Part shown: piece by piece, positions 38,406 through 50,925 of the stretch
How positions within the stretch are numbered: position 1 is the stretch's first letter
How the letters are laid out: each line of letters opens with the position of its first letter
DNA from: Ailurus styani
Taxonomy: Eukaryota > Chordata > Mammalia > Carnivora > Ailuridae
DNA length: 64,000 nt
Direction: 5' to 3'
Assembly (NCBI GenBank): GCA_002007465.1
Contig: LNAC01000031.1
Span: 5,375,305-5,439,304 of the forward strand
Notes under the pieces: model-generated
Database searches by the model: none
The model's input: the letters and a program-made list of their open reading frames with translations, nothing else
Told to the model about the DNA's origin: nothing
Position numbers and translations under genes: made by a program

Positions 38406-38992
38406 AAAGCTGGGTTTTTTTTTTGTTTTTTTTTTAAAGCTGGTGGTAAACTCTCTCATTTCAGGTCATTAAAAAAACAAAACAAAACAAACACAAGGAC
38501 AGCTGTCTTCTAAACATTTGGTTTGCATACTATTAACATCTCCCCCCACTCCAAAAAAACAGTAAGGTTTATCTTTTGAAAAAGTGAAAACCAGTAAATC
38601 AGACTTTTTGCCTTGAAAAGTTTCATCATAGATGAAATACTAAAGCAAGCCTTCTAAGTAATATGACACTGAGTGGCAAAGCAAGATACAGCATTGTACA
38701 TCCTTGCCAGATACCTTTTGTTTCGCAAATAAAAAGCCTTTCCTACTGGGAAGAGACACTAAAGTACAAAGAGAAAACTAGAGCTGCCATTGAGTTGGGA
38801 TAGAGCGAGGAAGGAGAGAAACTGGAAAAGGGGAGAGGGAGGGAGGGAGGAAAAGGGTGTATTGGTTCATTCAGTCAAAACTGAAGAGCAGCTTAATCTA
38901 GATCTTCAAATCACTGCAACATGGAAATATATGTGATTTTTCTAATTCCCAAGTCTGTAGTTTCAATACTGTTTGACCTATCACTTTTTCAG

Positions 38993-39090
38993 GCATCAAT
39001 AAATTTACAAAAAAGCTCCGGAGTCCATATGCAATTGATAACAATGAACTACTTGACTTCCTTTCCAGAGTTCCTTCAGATGTACAAGTG
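38993..39090 (+). CDS. MCTP1: MCTP1 coding exon: cytosolic tail after the membrane segment
   Basis: This 98-bp exon lies between a TTTTTCAG acceptor and a GTATGT donor. Its first two bases complete the Gly codon begun in the previous exon, and it ends on a codon boundary. It reads [18 protein letters not shown] followed by [14 protein letters not shown]. The basic cluster KFTKKLR directly after the membrane helix fits the positive-inside rule for a cytosolic tail. The three exons 25073-39090 total 318 bp, a multiple of three, and begin and end in phase 0, so skipping all three together would keep the frame. Skipping any one of them would not. Confidence 0.94.
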
Positions 39091-40058
39091 GTATGTAGAT
39101 TTCACTATTACTCTTATTATTTAACATAGGACGGAATTGGGTTTTCACTTTTTGTCCTTTTAATTTCAAAGGTTTTAGAAGAGCTACTTAGTTAAAATCT
39201 GTAGCAGGTTGTGCCTTTCAAGAATTCAGCCGTTACCCAAGAAGAACGTTTATAAAGCATGGGGAATAGAGAATGAGAGCAGGTTATATCAAGAACCTAC
39301 CAGAGCTCATAGGGGCAATTTTCCTCCAAGGAAGGTTCACCTGGTTTGTGAAGGGAAGTCACCATTACCTGAAGGGAGGAAACAGGAATATAGATGATGA
39401 AAGCAAGAGGTGCCAGTAAACATTTGAAAAGCACTTCCTTGCATAATTTTCAGGAATTAAGTGAATTTTAAAAATGCCTCTTTTGGAGACCGGTGGGGGA
39501 TGGGGTGGAGAGTAACTGCATTTTCAGGACTGGGGCACATCTCAATCCTTAAAACTTCTTTGAGGTTAACTCATGCCCATTAATCATCAATTTTCTGAAT
39601 GAGTAAATGTTTTTATCAAAATCTTAAAACTATGTTGGAGCAATACTTTCTTCCATTGTTTCAGCTGGGTTTTCGACTTGGTGTCCGACGTGAGAGTAGG
39701 CTGGAGGGAGATTAAGCCTAAATTAAACAGTAAATTGCAAAGAACCATTATCCAGCCTTTCAAAATTAAGATAAAGCTGGCTTTGCTTTTAATGTAATGC
39801 GTTAGTGACAGTGAAGAGGCAGCCTCTTACCAAAGTTCACATCAGTGCTCTCACGAAACTTCTGGCAGGGTTTCCCTTATGACTCTTGCTCTATCATTCT
39901 ATTGTTTTCTGCATCCCAGCTGCAGAGCCCATAGACCTTCCAGGGTGAGCACTCTTCCCACCCCTGCCTCCAAGCACAGTCTCTCATTCCTTTGCTTTTC
40001 CTTCCTTTGCCAGAAAGTGACCACCTGACCAGTCTTTCTCTGAACTCTGTTTAAACAG
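39091..40058 (+). other. MCTP1: MCTP1 last intron
   Basis: This 968-bp intron separates the last two coding exons, with a GTATGT donor and a TTTAAACAG acceptor. I see no repeat of a recognisable family and no further exon. Confidence 0.85.
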
Positions 40059-40130
40059 GTGCAATACCAAGAACTGAAACCAGATCCTTCTCATAGTCCA
40101 TGTAAAAGGAAGAAAAACAATCTTGGCTAG
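40059..40130 (+). CDS. MCTP1: MCTP1 terminal coding exon and stop
   Basis: The last 23 codons and a TAG stop follow the acceptor ...TTTAAACAG. The exon reads VQYQELKPDPSHSPCKRK then KNNLG. This short hydrophilic tail with a basic KRKK cluster is the usual MCTP1 C-terminus. From memory the human protein has Tyr where this copy has Cys (codon TGT at 40101-40103, a single-base difference), which could be species variation. Phase 0 matches the end of the previous exon. The stop lies 12.2 kb from the stop of SLF1 on the opposite strand. Confidence 0.92.
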   Translation: MQYQELKPDPSHSPCKRKKNNLG

Positions 40131-42060
40131 CCAGCTCCCAGCACTGAGGAGAGCAGCATCTGTTTGGGAAGATAAAAGAAAAAGCCTTCAGCCTCAGCAG
40201 CATTTCCTTTCTTCCTGCTTTTTATTTATTTTGCCTTTTTATCATGATCGGGAGAATTTGTAAATAGTGTACAAAGGCATATGTCTTTGAAAATATACTT
40301 CCATTGTATAGACTCAATTTGATAAAGGTTTAGCTGTTGCTGTGTGAAAGCCTTGTTGGCTGTGGATAATAATATAACACACTGGAACAACAAATAGAAG
40401 AATGGTAACATTGGGAGATATGTACTGCTCTAATTACAAGTGGAAGCACCAGAATATTACATTAAATGCTCAGCTGTGCTCTGATTAAATCTACATAAAA
40501 TGTAAATGTCAATTTGATTTTTAAAGTTTTTTTTAATGTGACTATTTTTTATCTGAAAAGTAATCCATTACAGTTTTCTATGTTTTATACATTTCAAAAG
40601 GGAAGGGGGAATCCCAAAATCTGAATTATGGAACAGATGCATTTCAATTAGAGTCTGACTTCAGATCCTGACTTTCATTCCTGTGCAAATTATTGAGATA
40701 TGACTCGGCTTGTTTTGAGCTAATGAGTGAAGGAACATTCACTCTTCCACACTCTACAAAGAAAACTTTCAAACCTTCTATCATTCCATCTAAAACCTTA
40801 AAATCTCTACAGGATTACACATAAATACTGCCAGGTTTATAAATGATTGCCTATCTGAATTTTTATACCTACCACTATAATTTGTACCAAGTTAGCAACC
40901 CTTTTCAGTTGTCAAATACTAGCAGACTAAATCAGTATTGCTTTTGGTGTCTGTGCATCTAAAAATACTTAATACTCAAGTGTTATCACACACACACAAG
41001 TATCTTCTTTCTCATAGATTACTGAGATGCTTTAATGCATAGTATTTTTGTTAGTGTGAATTTTAATGTAAAGAATGCTAGTGTGCTAAGTGATATGCCA
41101 GTGTTTGATTAGTTTTTCTATAAATGAATGTAATCATTCTTGATAATATGAATGCATGAAACCTAATTTGTAAAAAAAACCAAAACCAAAACAAAAACCA
41201 AAAAACAAAAAACTGCTTATGGGGCGGGGGGGAACAGGGGAGTTTGCCTTTAAAAAACATTTCACTACTTACCATAGAAACTATACTTAAAAATTGCATT
41301 CCCAAGACTTATGGTAGTTTTTGTACCTAGCTCCCTGATAAATCAAGGGAGTATACCTCTGGAGAGAGAAATAATTTGGTGAGAATGTTTTACTTCCCTG
41401 ACTGGGTAGGGGATTAAGCTTGGCTGAAAATGCTGTAGAAAATGTTTTGCACTACTTTATTAATAGACTGGGAAAGGGTGAGGGGGGGCGGTTATGATGG
41501 AAAAACATAGCAAAGCCAGAAATATATATTTCACTCTAAAGGAAGATTCTTTAAAAACTAATTTAAAGTATTTTTATTTTAAAGCGACGTTGTTAAATAC
41601 TATTTCTTATGATAGAACTATTTTGATCTGTTTATACACTATGCTTGAAAGAGAATGTCAATTAAATTCCCTTTCTACAGAAAGGCTTTGACCTCAATAT
41701 GCTCTATTTAGCTCACCATGTTTATAATGACATGCTTCTATCTGCATACCATCACTGTTTGTTGCTTAGACATAATACTCCATGAAGCTGATGTTAGAGA
41801 AAGTTTATTGATGGACTAATTTGTTTGAAATACCTTTTGATTATACCTTGTGTGAGATTTATGTTCCGTGCTTACAGTGTCTACTCAAATGTCTACAAGC
41901 CTGATATTGTACAACCTCAGATGTACCTAGTGCATAGTAACCATTAACAGATGCCTAATTTTTGTTTCATTCTACCAACTTTCAGATGTTAAATTCAGTG
42001 GTAATGTTGACTCTACCTTCACTGTATTAAATAAAAAAAAAATCTTTTCTAAGTATAATC
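40131..42060 (+). other. MCTP1: MCTP1 3' untranslated region (candidate extent)
   Basis: AT-rich sequence after the stop codon with no recognisable CAN-SINE or L1 up to 42,060. The best-placed polyadenylation hexamer is AATAAA at 42030-42035, followed by an A-run and, about 60 bases on, a T/GT-rich stretch (42087-42105). A 3' UTR of about 1.9 kb is inferred. Alternative sites upstream or downstream cannot be excluded. Confidence 0.45.
42030..42035 (+). terminator. Candidate MCTP1 polyadenylation signal AATAAA
   Basis: A canonical hexamer on the sense strand 1.9 kb after the MCTP1 stop, with a T-rich and GGTGGTTG stretch downstream. It lies before the first mobile element (42,675) after the gene. 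Its use is inferred. Confidence 0.4.
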
Positions 42061-42674
42061 AGTACTCCTTTTCCTTTGCTCCCCCCCTTTTTTTTGGTGG
42101 TTGAGAAAGACGTGCTGGAGGATTGTTTGCATATTCTTATTAATGACACTTCACTTAGGGAAATTAGGTTTGAACAAAGCCTTCTCTGAAACCTTGACTA
42201 TCATACGAAACTGACTACTTTCGAAGGGACGAGGCTGAAAAGAAAGTGTCTAATAAAATTTTCACTATTTCTTTTCCCTTTTCACATAGATACAGTTTTG
42301 CCTTTTGAAAGCTATTTACCTTTAGTTTTGAAAGATTTTCCATTTAATTATTTTAAGAGATCTTTATGAGATTAAATGTCACTCCAAATAGGTGTGAGAC
42401 TGCTAACTCCCGTAATCTTGTCAACTATTAAATATATTCTTCAGGGTCTTTTAGTGAGTAAATTCACTAAAGGTCATTCACATGACGATGTACTATTGTT
42501 GCTATTAATTGTGGTAATTCCTAGGAAATGCACATTTTAAACTTTTCATTTATAAAAGGAACATAATACTTGCTCATTTTGGTACTGTTCCACAGATTCA
42601 AAATGACAGAAGCTATAGGGATTCCAAATTACATTTGAACTATACTATACACTAGGATAAACTGAACTGAGTTT

Positions 42675-42780
42675 TTTAAAAAAAAGATTTTAAGTGCTCT
42701 CCACACCCAAAGTGGGGCTCAAACTCACAACCCTGAGATCGAGAGTCTCATGCTCTACCGAATGAGCCAGCCAGGACCCC
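42675..42780 (-). mobile_element. Old short CAN-SINE, reverse
   Basis: 'cacccaaagtggggctcaaactcacaaccctgagatcgagagtctcatgctctaccgaatgagccagccagg' reads, reversed, as the tRNA-Lys-like head and body. AAACTGA occurs on both sides. Confidence 0.88.
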
Positions 42781-42847
42781 AAACTGATTTTTTTAAATGA
42801 CTTTGCTTTGTGATACATTTACTGAATACCTATTAGTATTACATGTA

Positions 42848-42902
42848 ACAGTATATTACATATACTGTCACAGGCAATGATTCAACCAGTGACAGTATAT
42901 TA
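42848..42902. repeat. Short repeated palindromic motif (ACAGTATA)
   Basis: ACAGTATA and TATACTGT form a hairpin (42848-42868), and TGACAGTATA at 42890-42899 is the reverse complement of 42861-42870. It may be the remnant of a small DNA transposon or local slippage. Confidence 0.5.
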
Positions 42903-43025
42903 AAATCTGGAGCTAAAGCATAATAAAGAACAAAATTTAATCAATAGGTTTCTGAAAGTATCTTTTATAGATATTCTATATTTTTTTCTGAGTAGCCCAA
43001 TTTATTAAATTTATTGAATTTATAT

Positions 43026-43300
43026 TTTAAAATCTTTTAAATTCATTTAGCTAACATATAGTAGCACATCATTAGTTTTTGATGTAGTGTTGAATCCTTA
43101 GTTGTGTATAACCCAGTGCTCATCACATCATGTGCCCTCCTTGATACCTGTCACCCAGTTACCCCACCTCCCCTTCTGCAACTCTCGGTTTGTCTCCCAG
43201 AGTCAAGAGTCTGTCATGGTTTGTCTCCCTCTCTGATTTCTTCCCAGTTTTCCCTCCCTTCCCCTATGATCCTCTGTGCTATTAAGAATTTTATTCTATA
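43026..43300 (-). mobile_element. Carnivore L1 3' end, reverse orientation
   Basis: 'attcatttagctaacatatagtag', 'cccagtgctcatcacatcatgtgccctcc', 'cacccagttaccccacc', 'gagtcaagagtctgtcatggtttgtctccctctctgatttcttcc' match the 3' UTR of carnivore L1, truncated. Confidence 0.88.
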
Positions 43301-46300
43301 TTTAAAAGTGAAAAAAAAATTCAGTAGTAAGCTCCCTTATTCAGGGACCATGGGAACTTTTTTCCTCATTTTGATCTTAATATTCAAATGCCTGTAATGC
43401 TGTAAGTGGTCTAATTTTGTATTAACTAGTCTTATTCAGAGGCTTTAATTTCAGTTTAAATACTTGTTACATGTACCTCAATATTTCTGAGTTTTGTACT
43501 CAGCATTAAAAACAAATTAAAAAAAAATGTACTGTCATGCAATTGACGTTCCAGAAAATCCAGTAAAGAGATCAACCATTATACTTCTTGCAAAAGCTTC
43601 AGGTATTATTAAAGGAATGCTTATTTAAATTCTGGGGTTTTAAATGTCAAGTGTGAGTATGTGTATGTGTACAGATGCCAATTCATTTGTTTGATTAGAG
43701 TATCTAGAATCAGTCTTTTCTAATTGTTCAGTCACGTATGAATTAAAGCCATATAAAAAATGTAATGAATACTTACAATTGTGTCATTCCTTGCAATTAT
43801 ACTTCTCTTTCCTGGGATGACTGGTGTAACTCACTGAAAGAAAAAACATAAAACCTTTTTTGGGGTGAAAATGTTAGGTCTTATGCCCTAGTTTCTACAT
43901 TTGTACAGTGGCAGTCACATCGCAGAAGTTATATCAGCTGAGTCTTTGAGATTTAAGAAACACTAAACAAAATGTCTCATTATGTAAGAATACTATGCAA
44001 AAAAACTCCCCAAACAGTAAATGTACAAAGTGGTCACGTGCCGCAGAAGCTAACACCACTGTGAACGGTTTGCTGGAAGGTAATGATTATGTACGCACTT
44101 TCCCAAGGGGATTTGTGCTAAGAACCAAAAAAAGTGTAACAAGTACATAAATGGTCTCAAATAAGTTTTAATTTATTGAGATCTTACTTTCTTCACATTC
44201 TAAATTAATAACAAAGAAGTGGCCCCTCAAATGCACAAGTTGTATTTTTGTAGACAGGTTTTATTTATATGACACTTGTATCTCCACATGTTACCGAATT
44301 ATAAAACTCCATTTAAAAAAATAGTGGCACTGCTGTTCTGTTCTAGGCAATTAATAGCATTACTATATTGAGCTGAAAGCTTTATTTGTATTAAGAACAG
44401 AAATAGGTAAGTAGCTATGCCAAAGTATTCTCAGTCTGTAGCAAAAGTAAACATGCAACATAATTCTCCCCTGCTGCAGATTTTTCAGTGTTCCTTCAAG
44501 AGAAAAGGAGCAACCAACCTGAGTCAGTGAAGAAACCTGCAAACCACATCTTCTCAGGAGGAATGCATTAGAGATCCTAAGACCTGGCTTGTTGCTGCTA
44601 CTGTGGCAAGACGGTAGAATAGGCTCAGTTCCACTTCCTATCAAAGACAAGCTTCACAATGGCATGAGGCAACTTGAAGCACTATTTTATTTTGCTAGAA
44701 TTCAAATAGTAACAAGTTTAGGGGAAATGCTGACTGCAGAGAGACAGGTGCACACTTGGCCCCAACCACTCTTAAGTGGGTCTTGATGACAGGAGACCCA
44801 CCTGAGACTACGGTCAACAGTAATTACAGAGGCAGCTGGACTACAGAAGGGAGCTGAGAGGAAGGAAATACCATTGCTTGTCCCAAGTTCAGAGATCTTC
44901 TAATATAGCCATCCAGAGAACTGGAAACCTTACAACTCAACTAGACATCATTCCCTCAAAACACCCCTCCTTTGTACAGCAATGATGATGACAATTATAA
45001 GCCCAAATCTGTGTATAAACTGTAATAGTGCAACCATGGAAACTAATTTATTGCTGTCAAGAATAAACTCTTGGAAAACTCTGATCAAGACTTAAGTGTC
45101 TATTTTCTATTATACAGAGGGATGATAACATTTGTATTTTGGTTGACTTTGTTGTGTAACATGGGAGGTAACTCACCCAAGTTCTGACTCGATCTTACAC
45201 AATGGTATTCTTACTCCTTACCTTTGATCTGGAACTCTTACATAGCAGATTCTGTTAACACAGAGAACTAGCAAACTTACAGCAGGGAATTTGAAGCACA
45301 TGGGAACCCACTGGGAAAAGTCAAATACTTCTTATGTTTGAAAAACTAGTTTTAAAATAGATCAATGTGGTGGTCTGTTTTATTTGTTTGAAGTTGAACA
45401 TTACTTTAAAAATTTCCCTGTAGGATTAGAGAGAAAAAAATGCATCTTCAGATATAATAGAGAAAACCTTTTTTTTGGTGGGGGGGGGCCTCAAAACAAA
45501 ACATCTGGCACTTGATAACCAAGAGTCAGGCACACTAACTCTTGCAGGGTGGGGTAGCAGGTACACACCATCCTTGTGGCACTGTGATGTTAATGCAGAG
45601 AACACAGAAGTGCTTGATACTCCATGATCTCCCATGACTGTACCAACCCCCCTGATGAGCAGGTGAGAAATCTCTGCCCCAAAACACATTAATGTGATAT
45701 TCCCTGCAGCACTGTAGTTACATTACTGGTATCCAATGAGTTTATACAAAATCGTTGTTAAAATATTGTATTTTGAATTGTACTACTTAAAACAGTACCT
45801 TACAAGAAACAATTTTCCTGGCCTTCACAGAAGAAGTGCAAAATAATATGCTCTGGACAATAGTGGCAAGACACTTTCACTCAGAAGTCTCTCAGTGAAC
45901 AACTGGGTGCCTGCATCTACATTAGTGTTGTACATAATAAAATCAATAGTAAAAAGTGAATTTTTTCCAGGTCTGTGAGGATTTAAGAAAAAAATTCTCA
46001 GGAACACAGTAGTAACCTTCCTTCAAGTAATAGATTAATGTAGCATTCATTCAATCTGAGTATTCTCCCTGCTTTTTGGTGTTGAATCTGGAAAAAAAAA
46101 TCAGACAAGTAATTCTTTAGGTTCTATGAATACTTATAAAATCAGAAAAGGCCAATAGTGAAGCTATGTTTTCATGCCTCCACATGGTAATTCCATGAGG
46201 AAGTTTCATCTTTGGCAATTTAAGAATCTTCCTAGAGTAATGACCCCAACCAACACAGTGACATAGTACTTGGAAGGGGCTTAACAAGAAGACTGAAGAA

Positions 46301-49300
46301 GCCTGCCAGTAAAATGATGAGCCAGGTTCACTCTTAAAGGAGAGGGTATATAGTGCAGGTCTATTTCTTTCGAGATCCACATTAGATGGTATGGTGTTTA
46401 ATTACATCCTTCCCTGAAAAAAAATGGCATATTTTAAAAATATAATTTATATTTTAAAATTCCAGTAGATGCCAGTTTAAGTAAAAGCTTTAGAAAATTT
46501 TCAAGACTTGAGAATGGGATATTCCTTTTATCTCATTTATCTTAGGAGCAGTACTTTCAGAAATAAATGAGTTACTGGCATTATAAATATAAACCATGTT
46601 ACAGAGAAACTTGAATATTCAAAATTCTATCATAAATACCACTATTAGCAATGTATTTGCTTATAATCTTTCCCCTACATAATATTTGAAATAATTTTTA
46701 ATAACATTCCATTTTTTAAAAAAAGAACTAAAATTAGTCAAAAATAATAGCTTTGAGAAAACCACTCTAACCACTTTTTATAAATGGCTCTCAACCTCTT
46801 CTCAGGCCCATTTCCTCCAGTAACATGACTTTGTATGAACTTAAACGTAGTTTGAAAAGAAGAGGAAGGGATCTAGAGTCATGGGGAAGGAAACTCTATT
46901 TGCCAAACCTTGAGGAAAGGACTGAATATGACTGGTCCGATAGTTTATTTCTGATAATACCAGTAAAACTGGTATCTTTATTCTTTTTGAGTTTCAACTA
47001 AAAGAACCTCCCAAAAAACAATTATCTCAACCCCTTGGTCTGTCGAACATTAATTAAAATTTTCAAAGTTTATTCCTGAGAGGAGAAAATCTGCCTATTT
47101 GCCTTTTGTCTGATTTTTATACCTTTATTAACTTTTTTCAATCAATCTATTATTAACACTCTTGATTTTTTAAACCAGAGTGATTCCTTACCATTCTCAC
47201 CCTCATCCCTTTGCCTGGTTTTCACCTTTATAATTCTGCTTGTAGGGTTTCATGGAAAGCTCTTTAAAATGCTTATTTTAGTTTTACTGAGTATTATTTA
47301 TTGCTCTGTAATTTCATCTCTCTGTAATAAAAACAAGAAACAATGCAAAGCAAAAATGCATCTTTGGGATGAAGTCAGACAGCAAAGATACATATTCGTT
47401 AAAACAAAAGCAAAAACTATTATAAATCAAACCATTCTGGTCATTAGAAAAATTTATCAGTGTCATGACACAAACCATTGCTGACCTAACCTTTAAGTTG
47501 AGAAGTACTGACAACAAACTAAGTTCTTTTTATCTGTCGCCACATTAAGATTAATGATTTTTTCAACATGACTATTTATTTCATTTTGAGGACAGAAAAA
47601 TGCAGAATCATTGGAAATTTTAGTTTATCTACTATTAAGATAAATGATAGTATAATAGGTGTAAATTCAGAGCTGGATTCCAGATTTTCTGTTCAGTGCA
47701 ATTTACCTGCTGGAATTGCTAAGCAAATTTTTAAAAAACGCCCTTTCTTCAGTGGAACTAAATCCTATGTTGCGAAGAGTAGTTAGCCATTCTCTATTAA
47801 TGTTTAACACCCACTATGCATAAATGTTCACTTTCTCCAATTCCGATGCTTTTGAAAGGAAGATCAGATTAACCAAATCTGGATTTACTATTCTAAAAAG
47901 ATTTGGGGGTCATAATAAAACTAAAAATTGGTGGAAATGTTTGTTTTTGGTCTACGTTAAGGACAATATTATATATTATAAATTACATATATAAATAATA
48001 CTATATACTTGTTTTATTATAATGTATTGTTTTTATAACGACTGATTGCTAGTTACTTTGCTGATTTAATACTATTGGATCTTAATTCAGGAAATAGTCT
48101 AAAACCCAGAAAAGCTCACAATATTTGCTTTTAAAGAGAAAAAAAATGTATATCCAACAGTACAAAGACAGTATTAAAAAAATCACTTCTATCTAGTACT
48201 GAGTTATAGTTTACTTTTTTAAATACATAGTTTAAGTGTATTCATAACAAAAACTACTTATCTATACTTATAAAAAGGCCTATAGTAATGGATTCAAATA
48301 TGTAAGATATTGGAAAGTATTTGTATATCAAATATATAAATTATCATTTTGCTTATAACACCAAGTTCTCCCAAATAACCGACCCCCCCCAAAAGTGAAT
48401 CATTTTGGATTTGTGATTGGAAAATGTTAAGAAGCCTCTTTTTCAAGTAATTTAATCTCTTTCCCCCTCTAACAATTCACATACATTCATGTTTAATAAG
48501 TCTTTGTTGCTTGAGGCTTTCATAAACTGGAAAGCACTATTTGAAGACTAGCATTTACTTAATAGGAAAAACTTTTTAAAAAATGTAGTGATCGATGATG
48601 TTAAAATTATCTTTTGTTTCTTTCATCTGAAAAGGTCTTTTTGTAAAATCTGCAATACATTGAAAGATACAGGCTTTGGAACCAAGCAAAAACAATACCA
48701 CAACCTTTTCTCATTAATTTAGTCCAATAATTTCTAATTATCAGAGCAAATAATTGTCAGAGTATATCCTCCCACCACAATTCCTTCCAACATATAAGGT
48801 GAATTTTTTTGATAACATAATTTGATTTACAAGAAACCATTCCATGTTTCCATGGAACTGATATCTGCAGTTTTGACAACACCAGGCACAGCCTAATTCC
48901 AATAATGCCATCGCTGACCTTTCTAACTCAATCCACATTTGTTATAAAAACAATTATCATTCAGAACTTTGCAAGCTCCTCGTCAGCAGGAGGTGTGACT
49001 GGCGTGGAAGCTACGTGATAAATGCCTGAGGGGAAGAGTGCCTCATGTCACTCAAAGATGACCCCTTTCTACTGCTTTAGGAGCAACAGTGACAGGCTCT
49101 CATCAAGTTCGTAACTTAACTGGAAAGGTGGTAAAGGCATATGGATTGCACATTCCAGCAACACTGTTTTCACGTGAAGGTATTCATTTAACTTTCTGTA
49201 ACAGCGTGGACAAAAATGGCAAATGTTTCCTGGCATTTATGGAGAGTATCCTAGCATTAAGGCATTTGTATTTACCTGGGAATGCGTATTAGTTTGCGAA

Positions 49301-50419
49301 GACTGCAAAAGCACACCACGCATTCTACTCTCTCTGAAACACAGTTGCTAAAATCATAAAGATCAAAGAAGTAAACTATTAGATCTGTGTAATATTCACA
49401 TTTAAAAACTAAAACAGAAAACCAATTACTGTGAACTTTAGAAACACACAAAACTGAAATTTTTTTCAACAGCCTATACAGAAGGCAATAAAAGCAACAA
49501 TATTTCAATCTAATTTACCTTCCTAGACTGTAAGCTTATACTTTTATTGTAATCAGCCTGTTAAGCACACCACCTGGAGTATAGTAGGTGTTCGAGAAAC
49601 AATAAAAACATTGATTTCGCATTTAATTTATGCAAGGATGAATGTTTTCCTGGTCATCTTGGAATTAAGCAAATGACAGATAATGTATATAAATGGGCCA
49701 GTTTATTCTGCATAGGGAAATTAATAACAAGCTAGAAAACTCTCACTTCAAAAGACCCTTCCTAAGGAGCTGCCAATAAAAATTCTAAAACCTTTTTTCC
49801 CACAAATATTTCTATGGATTACATATGGGGAAAGCTGCATCTTAACAGCTCAAAAGTCTTATTCCAGCCCTTATTTACATTTGTAATAAAGGCCTTGATG
49901 GCTTTTTTTTTTTTTAACAGATCTATTGAACTACAGATATGAAAGCTAGCCAAGTACAAGAAAGAATAGCATAACTCAGCCTTGCCTTCAGTTGCTGGAA
50001 CTCTGAGCCATTTACGACTAAAAGCTAGGACTCGAAAAGCCTATGAATTTTATTTATTAATATTTATATTTCCCCTAAGAGCAATCTGAAACAATTATTA
50101 TATTTTCTAAAATAAAAATTTAAGCAATAATATTAGAAAAAATTTCTCACTGAAGGTTTAAATTTCATATACATTTGTTTAAATTCACGTACATATATTG
50201 GTATCGTTAACTAGAACACAGAACACAGTAATATGTTTGTCAGGAGGTACTTTTGAATAAGTGCAAAACTACAATGACACCTTAATAGCATTTTTTTTAG
50301 TGTTTAATACTTACCATCTTGAGTTGTAGAAGCTGGCAGACAAACAGTTATGAAACAGTAATTCTAATTGTAACTAGATGAATATTTCTTAAGAACATTT
50401 AATTTAGAAAACTACTTTT

Positions 50420-50600
50420 TGGGGTGCCTGGGTAGCAGTCTAAGGTTAAGCGTCTGCCTTCCGCTCAGGTCATGATCCCAGGGTCCTGGGATGGAGCCCC
50501 ACATCAGGCTCCCTGCTCAGTGGGAAGCCTGCTTCTCCCTCTCCTTCTGCCTGCTGCTCCCCCTGCTTGTGTTCTCTGTCAAATAAATAAATAAAATCTT

Positions 50601-50662
<62 letters not shown>
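50420..50662 (+). mobile_element. CAN-SINE, forward, with a long (AG)n tail
   Basis: It starts GGGGTGCCTGGGTAGCAG, ends in AAATAAATAAATAAAATCTTAAAAAG and runs into about 55 bases of (AG)n (50,607-50,661). AACTACTTTT flanks the SINE and tail together (50410-50419 and 50663-50672), so the microsatellite grew from the SINE tail. Confidence 0.93.
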
Positions 50663-50665
<3 letters not shown>

Positions 50666-50799
50666 TACTTTTCCTAGCAGTGCAAAACCCTAACTCCTGA
50701 TGTTGGTTATTTTATTAACTTAGAATTATTACCAACTGGAGCAATTACTATTTTGCTTAAATAATTCATCATAACTAAAAAGAGAAGGTAATAATTAGA

Positions 50800-50925
50800 A
50801 AAGAAGCAACATTTATTAAGTGCCATATAAGGTGATAGGCTAAGAAGTCTATCATGACACAGATAATACCTGGTGTAATTTCCACTTGACAAGTAAGAAA
50901 GCAAAAGCTCAGAAACGAACCTGCT
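50800..50925 (-). repeat. Probable MIR fragment
   Basis: 'acatttattaagtgccatataaggtgataggctaagaagt' and 'acaagtaagaaagcaaaagctcagaaacg' follow reversed MIR order. Confidence 0.45.

Larger units (their letters stand above)
31350..38410 (-). mobile_element. Large L1 (LINE-1), reverse orientation, decayed
   Basis: Read on the - strand, the 5' region (38,410-36,225) begins with a 'gatggtgacgcaagaggatcctgaact' phrase like old L1 5' UTRs. ORF2 follows from about 35,460. The endonuclease start includes SLNKINYPVKRYQMAEWI then KKQDPS (within 35,210-35,460). The late part has DLKFVWNHKRSQIAKAIL (32,713-32,913) and the C-terminus has TNEWIQEIRCMYTKW (31,700-31,780). The L1 3' UTR reaches about 31,350. 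Frames are broken by many stops and shifts, so it cannot be active. No ORF1 is recognisable. A CAN-SINE is inserted at 35,868-36,210. Confidence 0.85.
29235..38992 (+). other. MCTP1: MCTP1 intron containing a large antisense L1
   Basis: This 9.76-kb intron is dominated by a reverse-strand L1 (about 31,350-38,410) that is itself interrupted by a CAN-SINE. From 29,235 to 31,340 I see only AT-rich sequence and short unrecognised open frames. The part from 38,410 to 38,992 ends in a purine-rich stretch and the acceptor region of the next exon. Confidence 0.85.

Noticed and set aside
48982..48996. CTCF-like 'gtcagcaggaggtg'
   Set aside because: About three mismatches in the core, too weak to list.
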